Below, in pieces: positions 1 to 5,018 of a stretch of DNA of 5,018 nucleotides. Within the stretch, counting starts at the first letter, position 1; each line of letters starts with the position of its first letter. The notes beneath the pieces are model-generated. The model had not been told where the DNA came from and searched no databases. It saw only the letters and a program-made list of their open reading frames with translations. Source of the stretch: an uncultured Brevundimonas sp. (GTDB taxonomy: Bacteria; Pseudomonadota; Alphaproteobacteria; Caulobacterales; Caulobacteraceae); the NCBI GenBank assembly GCA_946481405.1, contig CAMLNY010000148.1, forward strand, positions 1-5,018, given 5' to 3'. Position numbers and translations under genes: made by a program.

Positions 1-231
1 CTCGACCGACATGTCGAGCACATCGGACACGGTATGGCCCTTGTAGTGGACCTCCAGGGTCTCGCGGTTGTAGCGCTTGCCCTTGCAGACCTCGCAGGGG
101 ACGTAGATGTCGGGCAGGAACTGCATGTCGATCTTGATCGTGCCGTCGCCGGCGCAGGCCTCGCAGCGGCCGCCGCGGACGTTGAAGGAGAACCGGCCCG
201 GCAGGTAGCCCCGGACCTTGGCCTCCGGGGT
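1..231 (-). pseudogene. uvrA: UvrA (excinuclease ABC subunit A) C-terminal zinc-finger segment, lacking its N-terminal part
   Basis: UvrA is the DNA-damage-recognition ATPase of nucleotide excision repair. The segment carries the family's C-terminal zinc finger: C58-x2-C61, 19 residues, then C81-x2-C84 (numbered in the fused frame), the same spacing as in E. coli UvrA. Around it are the hallmark strings [36 protein letters not shown] and VLDMSVE. The second ABC signature and Walker B motifs would lie beyond the left edge. Both the first ATPase domain and the second Walker A, which should precede this segment, are absent and replaced by the SDR start. The fragment could not act as UvrA by itself. 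Identification as UvrA sequence is very secure; its status (real truncation or artefact) is not. Confidence 0.9.
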
Positions 232-336
232 GGCGGCGAACAGCTTGGCCAGCTCATAGCCGATGCCCGTCGAGGCGCCGGTCACCAGAGCCAGCGGACG
301 CACGCCTTCGGCGGCGCTAAGTTCATTATTCGACAT
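1..336 (-). CDS. Chimeric frame: SDR N-terminus joined in frame to UvrA C-terminal region (partial)
   Basis: The frame starts at ATG 336-334 and stays open for 112 codons to the left edge, so its end is not seen. Residues 1-35 read as the start of a short-chain dehydrogenase/reductase: after a short polar leader comes [19 protein letters not shown], with the Rossmann TGxxxGIG motif at residues 19-26. From about residue 36 ([21 protein letters not shown] onward) the protein is plainly UvrA, including the C-terminal zinc finger. The segments overlap in a shared LFAA at residues 32-35. An SDR should continue with about 200 more residues of Rossmann fold, and UvrA should have about 700 residues before this point, so neither protein is complete. 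The ribosome binding site is modest (GGGAAA about 7 bases before the ATG). The start belongs to an SDR divergent from the SRPBCC/dehydrogenase pair. The open frame is certain; whether the molecule exists in a cell is doubtful. Confidence 0.8.
   Translation of the reverse strand, partial: MSNNELSAAEGVRPLALVTGASTGIGYELAKLFAATPEAKVRGYLPGRFSFNVRGGRCEACAGDGTIKIDMQFLPDIYVPCEVCKGKRYNRETLEVHYKGHTVSDVLDMSVE
232..336 (-). pseudogene. N-terminal 35 residues of a short-chain dehydrogenase/reductase (SDR), truncated by the UvrA junction
   Basis: The first strand and glycine-rich loop of a classical SDR are visible: hydrophobic strand LALV, then TGASTGIG (residues 19-26), then the start of helix alpha-B (YELAKLF). 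SDRs use NAD(P)(H) to oxidise or reduce alcohols and carbonyls; the nucleotide-binding motif is the only functional element present. The catalytic Ser, YxxxK and the rest of the fold are missing because the frame becomes UvrA. Its ATG lies 118 bases from the divergently oriented SRPBCC gene, so the two genes probably share a regulatory region. The substrate cannot be inferred from this remnant. Confidence 0.7.
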
Positions 337-365
337 AAGAATTTCCCAGATGGGTGGATCGACAA

Positions 366-392
366 GGAAGCGGCCGGACTACCGCAAGTTCC
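366..392 (-). promoter_or_regulatory. Possible EcfG-type promoter for the divergent SDR frame (GGAAC-N16-GCTT)
   Basis: Read on the minus strand, GGAAC (392-388) is followed after 16 bases by GCTT (371-368), about 32 bases before the SDR ATG. The alphaproteobacterial general-stress sigma factor EcfG recognises GGAAC-N16/17-CGTT. The -35 is perfect and the -10 matches at only two of four bases, so this is a weak call supported mainly by position. Confidence 0.25.
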
Positions 393-405
393 GTATGGCC
401 GCGCT

Positions 406-430
406 GGAACGGGCGCGGTCCGGGCGGATT
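406..430 (+). promoter_or_regulatory. Possible EcfG-type promoter for the SRPBCC gene (GGAAC-N16-GATT)
   Basis: GGAAC at 406-410 is followed after 16 bases by GATT at 427-430, which would give a transcript starting about 18 bases before the SRPBCC start codon. The -35 matches the EcfG/SigT consensus exactly; the -10 matches CGTT at two of four positions. A GGAAC box faces the other way at 392-388, so the spacer may hold back-to-back stress promoters. Confidence 0.28.
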
Positions 431-442
431 GAGAGGCCACCC

Positions 443-448
443 AAGGAG
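443..448 (+). promoter_or_regulatory. Strong ribosome binding site (AAGGAG) that fixes the SRPBCC start
   Basis: AAGGAG lies 6 bases before ATG 455. The same frame stays open further upstream, to an ATG at 263, but none of the earlier ATGs (263, 350, 395) has a comparable site and the upstream residues do not resemble the family. This decides for 455. Confidence 0.75.
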
Positions 449-454
449 ATCGCC

Positions 455-1027
455 ATGTCCTCAGAAACACCGATGTCGACCGACGCCGACATCGCCTCCA
501 CCGCCTTCATCGACAAGGACCGCGTCGAGGGCGAACACGACGCCTCAAGCCTGCGGGCCGCGATGATCAACCGCCCCCGTGGGGAGCTTTACGGTTTCTG
601 GCGCGACGTCACCAACTTCCCCCGCTTCATGGAGAATGTGCGTTCGGTGACTGTGCTCGAGCCCGGCCGGTCGCAGTGGTCTATCGCCGGGCCGGCCGGG
701 GCCGAGATCGAACTGGTGTCCGAGATCACCGAGGACCTGCCCGGCGAACGCATCGCCTGGACGTCCAGCGAAGGCTCCGACGTCGACCACGAAGGCTGGA
801 TCGAGTTCAAGGACAACGCCTTCGGTCGCGGGACCGAGGTCCGCCTGTTCATCAGCTACGACCCGCCCGCCGGCGCGATCGGCAAAGTGGTCGCCAAGGT
901 CCTGCAGCGCGAGCCGCGGGTCCAGGCGCGCCGTGAGCTCCGCCGCTTCAAACAGCTCATGGAAACCGGCGAGGTCTCGACCTCCAGGGCGCCCGACGCC
1001 GCGCCGCGCGCCGACCGCCACTTCTGA
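455..1027 (+). CDS. SRPBCC family protein (polyketide cyclase/dehydrase-like, START-type fold)
   Basis: The protein has 190 residues and no signal peptide or membrane segment, so it is probably cytoplasmic. A polar N-terminal tail (about 1-35) precedes one SRPBCC domain (about 36-170). Family-typical strings are ELYGFWRDVTNFPRFMENV (44-62), the LPGERIAWTS segment (95-104), GRGTEVRLFISYDPPAG (124-140), GKVVAKVLQREP (143-154) and the closing RRFKQLMETGE (163-173). This group (COG5637-like) has a helix-grip fold with a hydrophobic pocket; its ligand is generally unknown and no catalytic residues can be assigned. Such proteins often sit beside zinc alcohol dehydrogenases and SDRs in alphaproteobacteria, as here. 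The last 17 or so residues, rich in Ala, Pro and Arg, look disordered. The start at 455 is set by AAGGAG. The next gene begins 42 bases downstream on the same strand, so co-transcription is likely. Function beyond the fold is unknown. Confidence 0.88.
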   Translation: MSSETPMSTDADIASTAFIDKDRVEGEHDASSLRAAMINRPRGELYGFWRDVTNFPRFMENVRSVTVLEPGRSQWSIAGPAGAEIELVSEITEDLPGERIAWTSSEGSDVDHEGWIEFKDNAFGRGTEVRLFISYDPPAGAIGKVVAKVLQREPRVQARRELRRFKQLMETGEVSTSRAPDAAPRADRHF

Positions 1028-1069
1028 TCGCCGGCCTCGGCCGCTCACACCCTCATTGAAAGTATCCTC

Positions 1070-2248
1070 ATGCGCGCACTGACCTGGCACGGGAAGCACA
1101 ACGTTTCCGTCGATACCGTCCCCGATCCCAGGATCGTCAATCCCCGGGACGCCATCATCAAGATCACCGCCACCGCCATCTGCGGCTCGGACCTGCACCT
1201 CTACGACAGCATGATCCCCGGCATGTCCAACGGCGACGTCCTGGGCCACGAGTTCATGGGGATCGTGGAGGAGGTCGGGCCCGCCAACACGACCCTGAAG
1301 CGCGGCGACCGGGTCGTCGTCCCCTTCGTCATCGCCTGCGGCAAATGCTTCTTCTGCGACCACAAGATGCCGGCGGCTTGCGACAACTCGAATCCCGCAG
1401 ACAAGGCCGACGCCTCGGAGATCCTCTACGGCCAGTCGATGACGGGGGCCTTCGGCTACTCGCACCTGACCGGCGGCTATGCCGGCGGGCAGGCCGAATA
1501 TGCCCGGGTCCCCTACTCCGACTACGGTCCGATCAAGGTTCCGGACGGGATCGAGGACGAGCGGGTCCTGTTCCTCTCCGACATCTTCCCCACCGGCTGG
1601 ATGGCCGCGGAGAACTGCCAGATCCAGCCGGGCGACACGGTCGCTATCTGGGGCTGCGGACCGGTCGGGCTGTTCGCGATCAAGTCGGCGATCCTGCAGG
1701 GCGCCGGGCGTGTGATCGCTATCGATCATCATCCTAACCGTCTGGCCCTCGCCAAGGCCAACGGCGCCGAGGTCCTGAATTACCACGAGGTCAAGGTCCG
1801 CGAGGCCCTGATGGAGATGACTGCGGGGATCGGCCCTGACAGCTGTATCGACGCCGTCGGGATGGAGGCGCACGGCTTCTCGCCCGACAATATCGTCGAC
1901 GCCATCAAGCAGGAGACCAGGGTGCTGGGCACCGACCGCCCCCACGTGATGCGCGAAGTCATCATGGCGGTGCGAAAGGGCGGGACGGTCTCGGTGCCCG
2001 GCGTCTACGGCGGCTTCGCCGACAAATGGCCGATCGGCGCCTTCATGGAGAAGGGGCTGACGCTGAAGACCGGCCAGACCCATGTGCAGAATTATCTGCC
2101 GGAGCTGCTCCAGCTGATCCTCGACGGCAAGATCGACACCACCGACCTCATCTCCCACCGGCTACCGCTCGAACAGGCCGCCGAGGGCTACAAGAACTTC
2201 AAGGAAAACCAGAACGAGTGGACGAAGGTCGTCCTGCTTCCGCAATGA
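1070..2248 (+). CDS. Zinc-dependent alcohol dehydrogenase, glutathione-independent formaldehyde dehydrogenase-like (MDR superfamily)
   Basis: This 392-residue medium-chain dehydrogenase is close in length to Pseudomonas glutathione-independent formaldehyde dehydrogenase (about 398). The GroES-like catalytic domain supplies zinc ligands C38 (in AICGSDLH), H60 with E61 (LGHEFMG), and probably D171 (LSDIFPTGW); an Asp at the third position is known for the Pseudomonas enzyme. Structural zinc cysteines are C90, C93, C96 and C104. The Rossmann domain has the glycine motif WGCGPVG (194-200) and an acidic D219 at the end of the second strand, favouring NAD+ over NADP+. [12 protein letters not shown] (258-269) is also typical of the family. 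All key residues are present, so it should be an active soluble oxidoreductase acting on alcohols or aldehydes; the true substrate is not certain. The start follows a weak purine stretch (GAAAG). It probably shares a transcript with the SRPBCC gene upstream. Confidence 0.93.
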   Translation: MRALTWHGKHNVSVDTVPDPRIVNPRDAIIKITATAICGSDLHLYDSMIPGMSNGDVLGHEFMGIVEEVGPANTTLKRGDRVVVPFVIACGKCFFCDHKMPAACDNSNPADKADASEILYGQSMTGAFGYSHLTGGYAGGQAEYARVPYSDYGPIKVPDGIEDERVLFLSDIFPTGWMAAENCQIQPGDTVAIWGCGPVGLFAIKSAILQGAGRVIAIDHHPNRLALAKANGAEVLNYHEVKVREALMEMTAGIGPDSCIDAVGMEAHGFSPDNIVDAIKQETRVLGTDRPHVMREVIMAVRKGGTVSVPGVYGGFADKWPIGAFMEKGLTLKTGQTHVQNYLPELLQLILDGKIDTTDLISHRLPLEQAAEGYKNFKENQNEWTKVVLLPQ

Positions 2249-2263
2249 CCCGGACCGCAGCGG

Positions 2264-2277
2264 GCGCGAGAGAGCGC
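2264..2277. repeat. Short inverted repeat just after the dehydrogenase stop (weak terminator candidate)
   Basis: GCGC (2264-2267), a 6-base GAGAGA loop and GCGC (2274-2277) form a small hairpin 16 bases after the dehydrogenase stop codon. It has no T tract and only a 4-bp stem, so it is a poor terminator by itself. It opens the 321-base gene-free stretch 2249-2569. Confidence 0.2.
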
Positions 2278-2316
2278 GACCCGAAGGGCGGCGCGTAGCA
2301 GCCAAACTGTCGCGGA

Positions 2317-2328
2317 CACCGCCCGGTG
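2317..2328. repeat. Small perfect palindrome CACCGCCCGGTG
   Basis: CACCG and CGGTG arms surround a 2-base centre, or fold as a 4-bp stem with a GCCC loop. It lies in the gap after the dehydrogenase gene, just before the REP-like element, and could contribute to transcription termination or be part of the repeat. No T tract follows. Confidence 0.3.
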
Positions 2329-2335
2329 GACATGC

Positions 2336-2402
2336 GGAACCATCGCCTCCGCTTCGCTCCGGCGCCGCCGGGTTCCGGGTCTCCGCTTCGCTACGCCCGG
2401 AA
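2336..2402. repeat. REP-like palindromic repeat element
   Basis: The element contains nested inverted repeats: GGAACC (2336-2341) against GGTTCC (2371-2376), CCGGC (2359-2363) against GCCGG (2367-2371), and TTCCGGG (2373-2379) against CCCGGAA (2396-2402) with a 16-base loop. The 12-base string CTCCGCTTCGCT occurs twice (2347-2358 and 2381-2392), 34 bases apart. The CCCGGAATAACG ending resembles the CCCGGAATGACG tail of dispersed intergenic repeats common in alphaproteobacteria. Such REPs usually lie between genes and can stabilise or terminate transcripts. Internal structure is seen directly; membership of a dispersed family is recalled, not searched. Confidence 0.55.
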
Positions 2403-2424
2403 TAACGAAAGGAAGGAAGTCGCC

Positions 2425-2438
2425 CTCTGCCTCCAGAG
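2425..2438. repeat. Small hairpin CTCTG-CCTC-CAGAG
   Basis: Perfect 5-base arms (2425-2429 and 2434-2438) enclose a 4-base loop upstream of the receptor gene. It is short enough to be chance, but it is one of a run of four inverted repeats between 2425 and 2553. Confidence 0.25.
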
Positions 2439-2440
2439 AG

Positions 2441-2462
2441 TGTCGCTTGCGAGCCTGCGACA
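2441..2462. promoter_or_regulatory. Inverted repeat TGTCGC-N10-GCGACA, operator-like
   Basis: Perfect 6-base arms (2441-2446 and 2457-2462) are separated by 10 bases, giving a 22-base dyad with one-helical-turn geometry suited to a dimeric regulator. It lies 108 bases upstream of the receptor start codon. No specific regulator family is recognised, and it could equally be an RNA hairpin. Confidence 0.35.
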
Positions 2463-2466
2463 TTTC

Positions 2467-2490
2467 CATTCACTCTCGTGCTAGCGAATG
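2467..2490. promoter_or_regulatory. Imperfect inverted repeat CATTCACT-N8-AGCGAATG, operator-like
   Basis: The 8-base arms pair at seven positions around an 8-base centre. The dyad ends 4 bases before the TTGACG box at 2494-2499, where a regulator would touch the promoter. It is A/T-richer than its surroundings, as expected of regulatory DNA here. The binding protein is unknown. Confidence 0.35.
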
Positions 2491-2493
2491 TGA

Positions 2494-2499
2494 TTGACG
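2494..2499 (+). promoter_or_regulatory. Possible -35 box (TTGACG) for the TonB-dependent receptor
   Basis: TTGACG matches the housekeeping -35 consensus and lies 71 bases before the start codon. No good -10 stands at 16-18 bases downstream (CCTCAT), and no Caulobacter-type GCTANAWC follows. The box is therefore suggestive only. Confidence 0.25.
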
Positions 2500-2530
2500 G
2501 AGTAATGTCGTCATGTCCTCATCCCCCCAA

Positions 2531-2553
2531 GCGCCGACGATCACGATCGGCGC
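2531..2553 (+). promoter_or_regulatory. Inverted repeat GCGCCGA-N9-TCGGCGC just before the receptor ribosome binding site
   Basis: Perfect 7-base arms (2531-2537 and 2547-2553) enclose a 9-base loop and end 3 bases before the Shine-Dalgarno GGGAGG (2557-2562). In the leader RNA this would be a stable hairpin that could affect ribosome access or protect the 5' end; as DNA it could be an operator. Confidence 0.4.
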
Positions 2554-2556
2554 AAT

Positions 2557-2562
2557 GGGAGG
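2557..2562 (+). promoter_or_regulatory. Strong ribosome binding site (GGGAGG) of the TonB-dependent receptor
   Basis: GGGAGG lies 7 bases before ATG 2570, and the next residues form a signal peptide. The earlier in-frame ATGs at 2513 and 2555 have no comparable site, so 2570 is chosen as the start. Confidence 0.75.
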
Positions 2563-2569
2563 AATTGAG

Positions 2570-2839
2570 ATGAAGGCGTTACTGCTTGCTTCCGCTTGCG
2601 TGGCGGCCCAGCTGCTGGTCGTGGCCCCGGCCGCGGCCCAGAGCGGCCAGTCAGCGAACCCCAACGAGGATCAGGACCGCGGGGCCGCCGTCGAGGACGT
2701 CATCGTCACCGCGACCCGACGCGCCGAACGGGTCCAGGACGTGCCCGTCAGCGTCACGACCCTGTCCCAGGACGACCTGAACGAGCGCGGCATCGTCAAC
2801 TACGACGGTCTGGCCACGCCACGCCGGGCGTCGTGCTGA
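2570..2839 (+). CDS. N-terminal fragment of the TonB-dependent receptor, as translated
   Basis: From ATG 2570 the literal frame gives 89 residues: signal peptide, TonB box and the first part of the plug (RVQDVPVSVTTLSQDDL, about 53-69). The receptor sequence holds to LAT (residue 83, ending at 2818). The final residues PRRASC are out-of-frame and end at TGA 2837-2839. This product could be exported but is too short to fold as a plug or barrel. The remainder of the receptor continues in the neighbouring frame from about 2821 to 4839, with no good start codon or ribosome binding site of its own. Confidence 0.7.
   Translation: MKALLLASACVAAQLLVVAPAAAQSGQSANPNEDQDRGAAVEDVIVTATRRAERVQDVPVSVTTLSQDDLNERGIVNYDGLATPRRASC
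2813..2825 (+). other. Frameshift site: 5-base tandem repeat GCCAC-GCCAC-GCC
   Basis: The receptor frame passes from codons beginning at 2570+3n to codons beginning at 2821+3n within this repeat. One missing base (GCCACG[G]CCACG) would restore L-A-T-A-T-P-G-V-V; an extra GCCAC unit would restore L-A-T-P-G-V-V. Plug domains usually carry two residues between LA and TPG, as in DLARLTPG, which favours a one-base deletion. Confidence 0.75.
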
Positions 2840-4850
2840 ACCGCGCCTCGGCCAACTTCAACAACTTCACCGCCCGCGGCATCGCCACCAACGGCTACGG
2901 CGCCAATCTGCAGAGCACGGTGGCCATCTATCTGGACGAACTGCCGATCTCGTCGAACGGCAACTCCACCATCCTGGACCCGAGCCTTTACGACGTGGAG
3001 CGGATCGAATTCCTGCGCGGACCGCAGGGGACCCTGTTCGGTTCGGGTTCGCTGGCCGGCGCCCTGCGCATCCTGACGCACGATCCGGACCCGACGAAGT
3101 TCGACGCCTCGGCCCTGGTCGACATCGGCGGCATGAGCGAGGGCGGGCTGCGCCAGCGCTACAACGCCATGGTCAATGTGCCGCTGATCGAGGACCAGCT
3201 GGCGCTGCGCGTCGTCGGCTTTTCGCGCAACGAGGAAGGCTGGGTCGACAACAGGGGCACCGGCATCGAGAACGCCAATACCCTGGTCCAGTACGGCGGT
3301 CGCGCCATCCTGCAATGGACCCCGAACGACCGCTTCTCGGCGCGGCTTCTGGTGTCGCAGGAAATCAGCAACCCGCACGACTCGTCGCTGACCAACCCGG
3401 TGCGCGGGGAGTACGTCCGCTTCACCGACCGCCCGGACAAGTTCCAGAGCGACATGACTAACATCAACGCCACCCTCGAATACCAGTTCGACGGGGCGCT
3501 TCTGACCAGCTCGACCACCTTCTCGGACTACACCGGCCTGTTCTACGTCGACCTGGCCGGCACTTTCGCCCAGCAGTTCCCTTTCGCGCTGGACGCCACG
3601 GGGATGGACGACACCTTCGTACAGGAGGCGCGTCTGGTGTCCGATCCGGGCGGCAGCTTCGACTGGTCGATCGGCGGCTTCTATACCCGCAAGCGTCGGG
3701 ACGTGGACTATGCCTATCGCTCCAACCCCGCCTATCTGGCGGCGCGCAACATCACCGGCCTGCCGAGCGAGTACTACAACCGCTTCGTCTCCTACTTCAT
3801 CAGCCATGAGGCGGCGGCGTTCGGTCAGGTGACCTATCGCTTCAACCCCGATCTGTGGATCACAGGCGGGCTGCGCTACGGCTCGACGGACGCCCAGGGC
3901 TTCACCGAGGCGGGCGGCTATAACTCCAACTACCTGACCCTGGCTTTCTTCAACCTGTCGGGGCCGGTGACGATAACGCCGATCGCGGCGGCGACGGGGC
4001 TCAAGGCGGAAGAGACCGGCTTCTCGCACCGCCTGAGCCTGTCGTGGCGTCCGACCCCGGCGGTGACGACCTACGCCGCCGTATCGACCGGCTTCCGTCC
4101 CCCGATCATCAATGCGCGCGGCGGCGCGGCCAGCACGCTGGATCCGACCGACATCGTCATTCCGGCCGGGGCGTCCTCGGACAACCTGACCAACTATGAG
4201 GTCGGGGTGAAGGGTCGCTGGTTCGGCGGTCGTCTGTGGGCCGATGCGGCGGTCTACTGGATCGACTGGAACGACATCCAGGTGCAGGCCAACCGGGTGT
4301 CCGACTCGGTGCAGTTCGCCACCAACATCGGCGGCGCGACCTCCAAGGGGATCGAGGTCGCGGTCATGGCCATGCCGATCGACGGCTGGACCGTCGCGGC
4401 CACGGCCTCCTGGAACGACGCCAAGGTCGACGACCTGACGCCGCAGGAAGCCGCCTTCTCGGGCGCCGTGATGGATGCGCGTCTGGCGGGGCCGCAGGCT
4501 TCGGGCTCGCTGAGGGTCACCTACGAATGGCAACCGGCGTCGAACGTCGTCGGCAACGCCTCGGTCGCCATCTCGCACGTCGGCGACTTCCCGAACGCCT
4601 TCCCGAACACGCCGGGACGGCCTCTGACGCCCCTGCCGACGTATGATTACACGGACTCCTATACGTTCGTGAACGCCAACCTGGCCTTCGCCTTCGAGGC
4701 GTTCACGGTGGCCGGCTACATCGAGAACCTGTTCGACGACCACTCGGTCAACTACGTCCACCCCGAGGCCTTCATCGACGCCCGCTACGGACGGCTGCGG
4801 CCGCGCACCGTCGGCGTGCGGATCGGCTGGGAGTACTGACCCCAAGCGAA

Positions 4851-4881
4851 CCGGTCCGGGGGTTTCGCGCCTCCGGGCCGG
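4851..4881 (+). terminator. GC-rich stem-loop after the receptor gene, probable terminator
   Basis: A 12-bp stem (4851-4862 with 4870-4881, including two G-U pairs) closes a 7-base loop TTTCGCG, starting 11 bases after the receptor stop codon. Stability and position suit a transcription terminator. There is no T tract, so it may need Rho or act as a 3' end stabiliser. It could serve both strands if a convergent gene lies to the right. Confidence 0.55.
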
Positions 4882-4930
4882 AATGCGCCATTGCGCCGCC
4901 GGGTCGCCTCGTGGTGGAATCCGGATACGA

Positions 4931-5018
4931 TCAGTTCGGTGGATCAGGCCGCCGGGACGACAGGATGCGTTCGAGAGTGAGTATGGCGGCGACCGGCAAA
5001 TCATCCGCGAACGTGCAG
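4931..5018 (-). CDS. Possible C-terminal end of a convergent gene (partial, uncertain)
   Basis: Reading leftward from the right edge, a frame of 28 full codons ends at a stop at 4933-4931 and reads CTFADDLPVAAILTLERI, then LSSRRPDPPN. The mix of hydrophobic and charged residues is protein-like and would suit a final amphipathic helix. About 71% of third positions are G or C. The family is not recognised, and the frame competes with the plus-strand candidate starting at 4965; at most one is likely real. If real, the gene converges on the receptor and the hairpin at 4851-4881 separates them. Confidence 0.28.
   Translation of the reverse strand, partial: CTFADDLPVAAILTLERILSSRRPDPPN
4965..5018 (+). 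CDS. Possible N-terminus of a downstream gene (partial, uncertain)
   Basis: ATG 4965 opens 18 codons to the edge, MRSRVSMAATGKSSANVQ; a second in-frame ATG is at 4983. A short AGG lies too close to the first ATG, while GAGAG precedes the second at a better distance. The SSANVQ string could be the start of a LacI-type helix-turn-helix domain (SANVQDVA...), but the diagnostic helix lies outside the window, so this is a guess. The rare AGA codon and lack of a clear promoter in 4882-4964 weaken it. It overlaps the minus-strand candidate. Confidence 0.22.
   Translation, partial: MRSRVSMAATGKSSANVQ

Larger units (their letters stand above)
2570..4839 (+). pseudogene. TonB-dependent outer-membrane receptor, interrupted by a frameshift
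   Basis: Read as one gene with a single base restored near 2819, this encodes about 756 residues, normal for the family. A signal peptide (MKALLLASACVAAQLLVVAPAAAQ, probable cleavage after A23) leads to the periplasm. A TonB box (EDVIVTA, about 42-48) and the plug follow, with FTARGIATNGYG (100-111), VAIYLDELPI (118-127) and the hallmark RIEFLRGPQGTLFGSG (145-160). The rest is a 22-strand beta-barrel with alternating aromatic strands; IENLFDD and the final VRIGWEY are typical C-terminal signatures, ending on an aromatic residue. Such receptors take up siderophores, vitamins, sugars or other large compounds using TonB/ExbBD energy. The substrate cannot be inferred, since no transport or catabolic partner gene is visible. 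As written, translation stops at 2839 and no transporter forms. The intact 672-codon remainder suggests a recent mutation or a sequence error. Confidence 0.88.

Noticed and set aside
34..432. A 132-codon plus-strand frame at the left end
   Set aside because: It lies opposite the UvrA/SDR sequence and has an Ala/Gly/Leu-rich translation without motifs; the minus strand carries the real coding signal.
263..454. A longer N-terminus for the SRPBCC protein, starting at ATG 263, 350 or 395
   Set aside because: None has a ribosome binding site like AAGGAG before 455, the extra residues do not resemble the family, and the 263 start would overlap the divergent SDR start.
545..2158. A 537-codon open frame on the minus strand opposite the SRPBCC and dehydrogenase genes
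   Set aside because: It is the complement of two well-identified genes in GC-rich DNA, where stops are rare. Its translation is full of Asp, Gly, Arg and Val with no recognisable domain and spans an intergenic gap.
2162..2473. Minus-strand frames (about 93-103 codons) across the gap after the dehydrogenase gene
   Set aside because: They run through the REP-like repeat and the end of the dehydrogenase gene. Strings such as RSEAE are typical false translations of these repeats.
2596..2820. Upstream extension of the receptor's main frame back to 2596
   Set aside because: The translation there is Arg/Gly/Pro-rich and unlike any receptor, while the other frame has signal peptide, TonB box and plug start.
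2813..2839. Programmed ribosomal frameshifting as the explanation for the receptor frame change
   Set aside because: There is no slippery heptamer of the X-XXY-YYZ type and this gene family does not use it; a one-base deletion or sequencing error is simpler.
2800..5004. A 734-codon open frame on the minus strand opposite the receptor gene
   Set aside because: The plus strand clearly encodes receptor plug and barrel motifs. The antisense product is Arg/Gly/Val-rich low-complexity sequence, a usual GC-rich shadow.

Overview
The window is high-GC DNA with strongly GC-biased third codon positions. Its protein families (SRPBCC protein plus zinc alcohol dehydrogenase, an AT-poor TonB-dependent receptor, a divergent short-chain dehydrogenase) and its REP-like repeat fit an alphaproteobacterium, most likely Caulobacterales (Brevundimonas/Caulobacter type). 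The assignment rests on recalled sequence resemblance and codon use, not on a search.

Layout. (1) Positions 1-336, minus strand, hold one open frame running off the left edge. It starts as the N-terminus of a short-chain dehydrogenase/reductase (SDR, with the TGxxxGIG nucleotide motif) and at about 229-243 changes, without losing frame, into the C-terminal zinc-finger region of the excision-repair ATPase UvrA. This is either a microhomology fusion or a sequencing/assembly chimera. (2) A 118-base divergent spacer (337-454) carries two oppositely oriented GGAAC elements that could be ECF/EcfG-type -35 boxes. (3) On the plus strand lie an SRPBCC (polyketide cyclase/dehydrase-like) protein at 455-1027 and a zinc-dependent alcohol dehydrogenase of the formaldehyde dehydrogenase-like family at 1070-2248. 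They are 42 bases apart and probably one transcription unit. (4) A 321-base non-coding stretch (2249-2569) is rich in inverted repeats, including a REP-like element. (5) A TonB-dependent outer-membrane receptor occupies 2570-4839 on the plus strand. It has a strong ribosome binding site and a clear signal peptide, but is broken by a frameshift near 2819, in the plug domain. (6) A GC-rich hairpin at 4851-4881, probably a terminator, precedes 137 bases that end at the window edge with two weak, mutually exclusive partial reading frames.

How the genes relate. The SDR, SRPBCC protein and alcohol dehydrogenase look like a divergent redox/stress module, and the paired GGAAC boxes would suit joint control by the general stress response; this is inference. 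The TonB-dependent receptor appears to be a separate unit and its substrate cannot be read from the sequence. I see no phage, insertion sequence, CRISPR array, tRNA or rRNA. I do not see a convincing new multi-gene system. The two observations most worth checking are the SDR-UvrA junction and the receptor frameshift.
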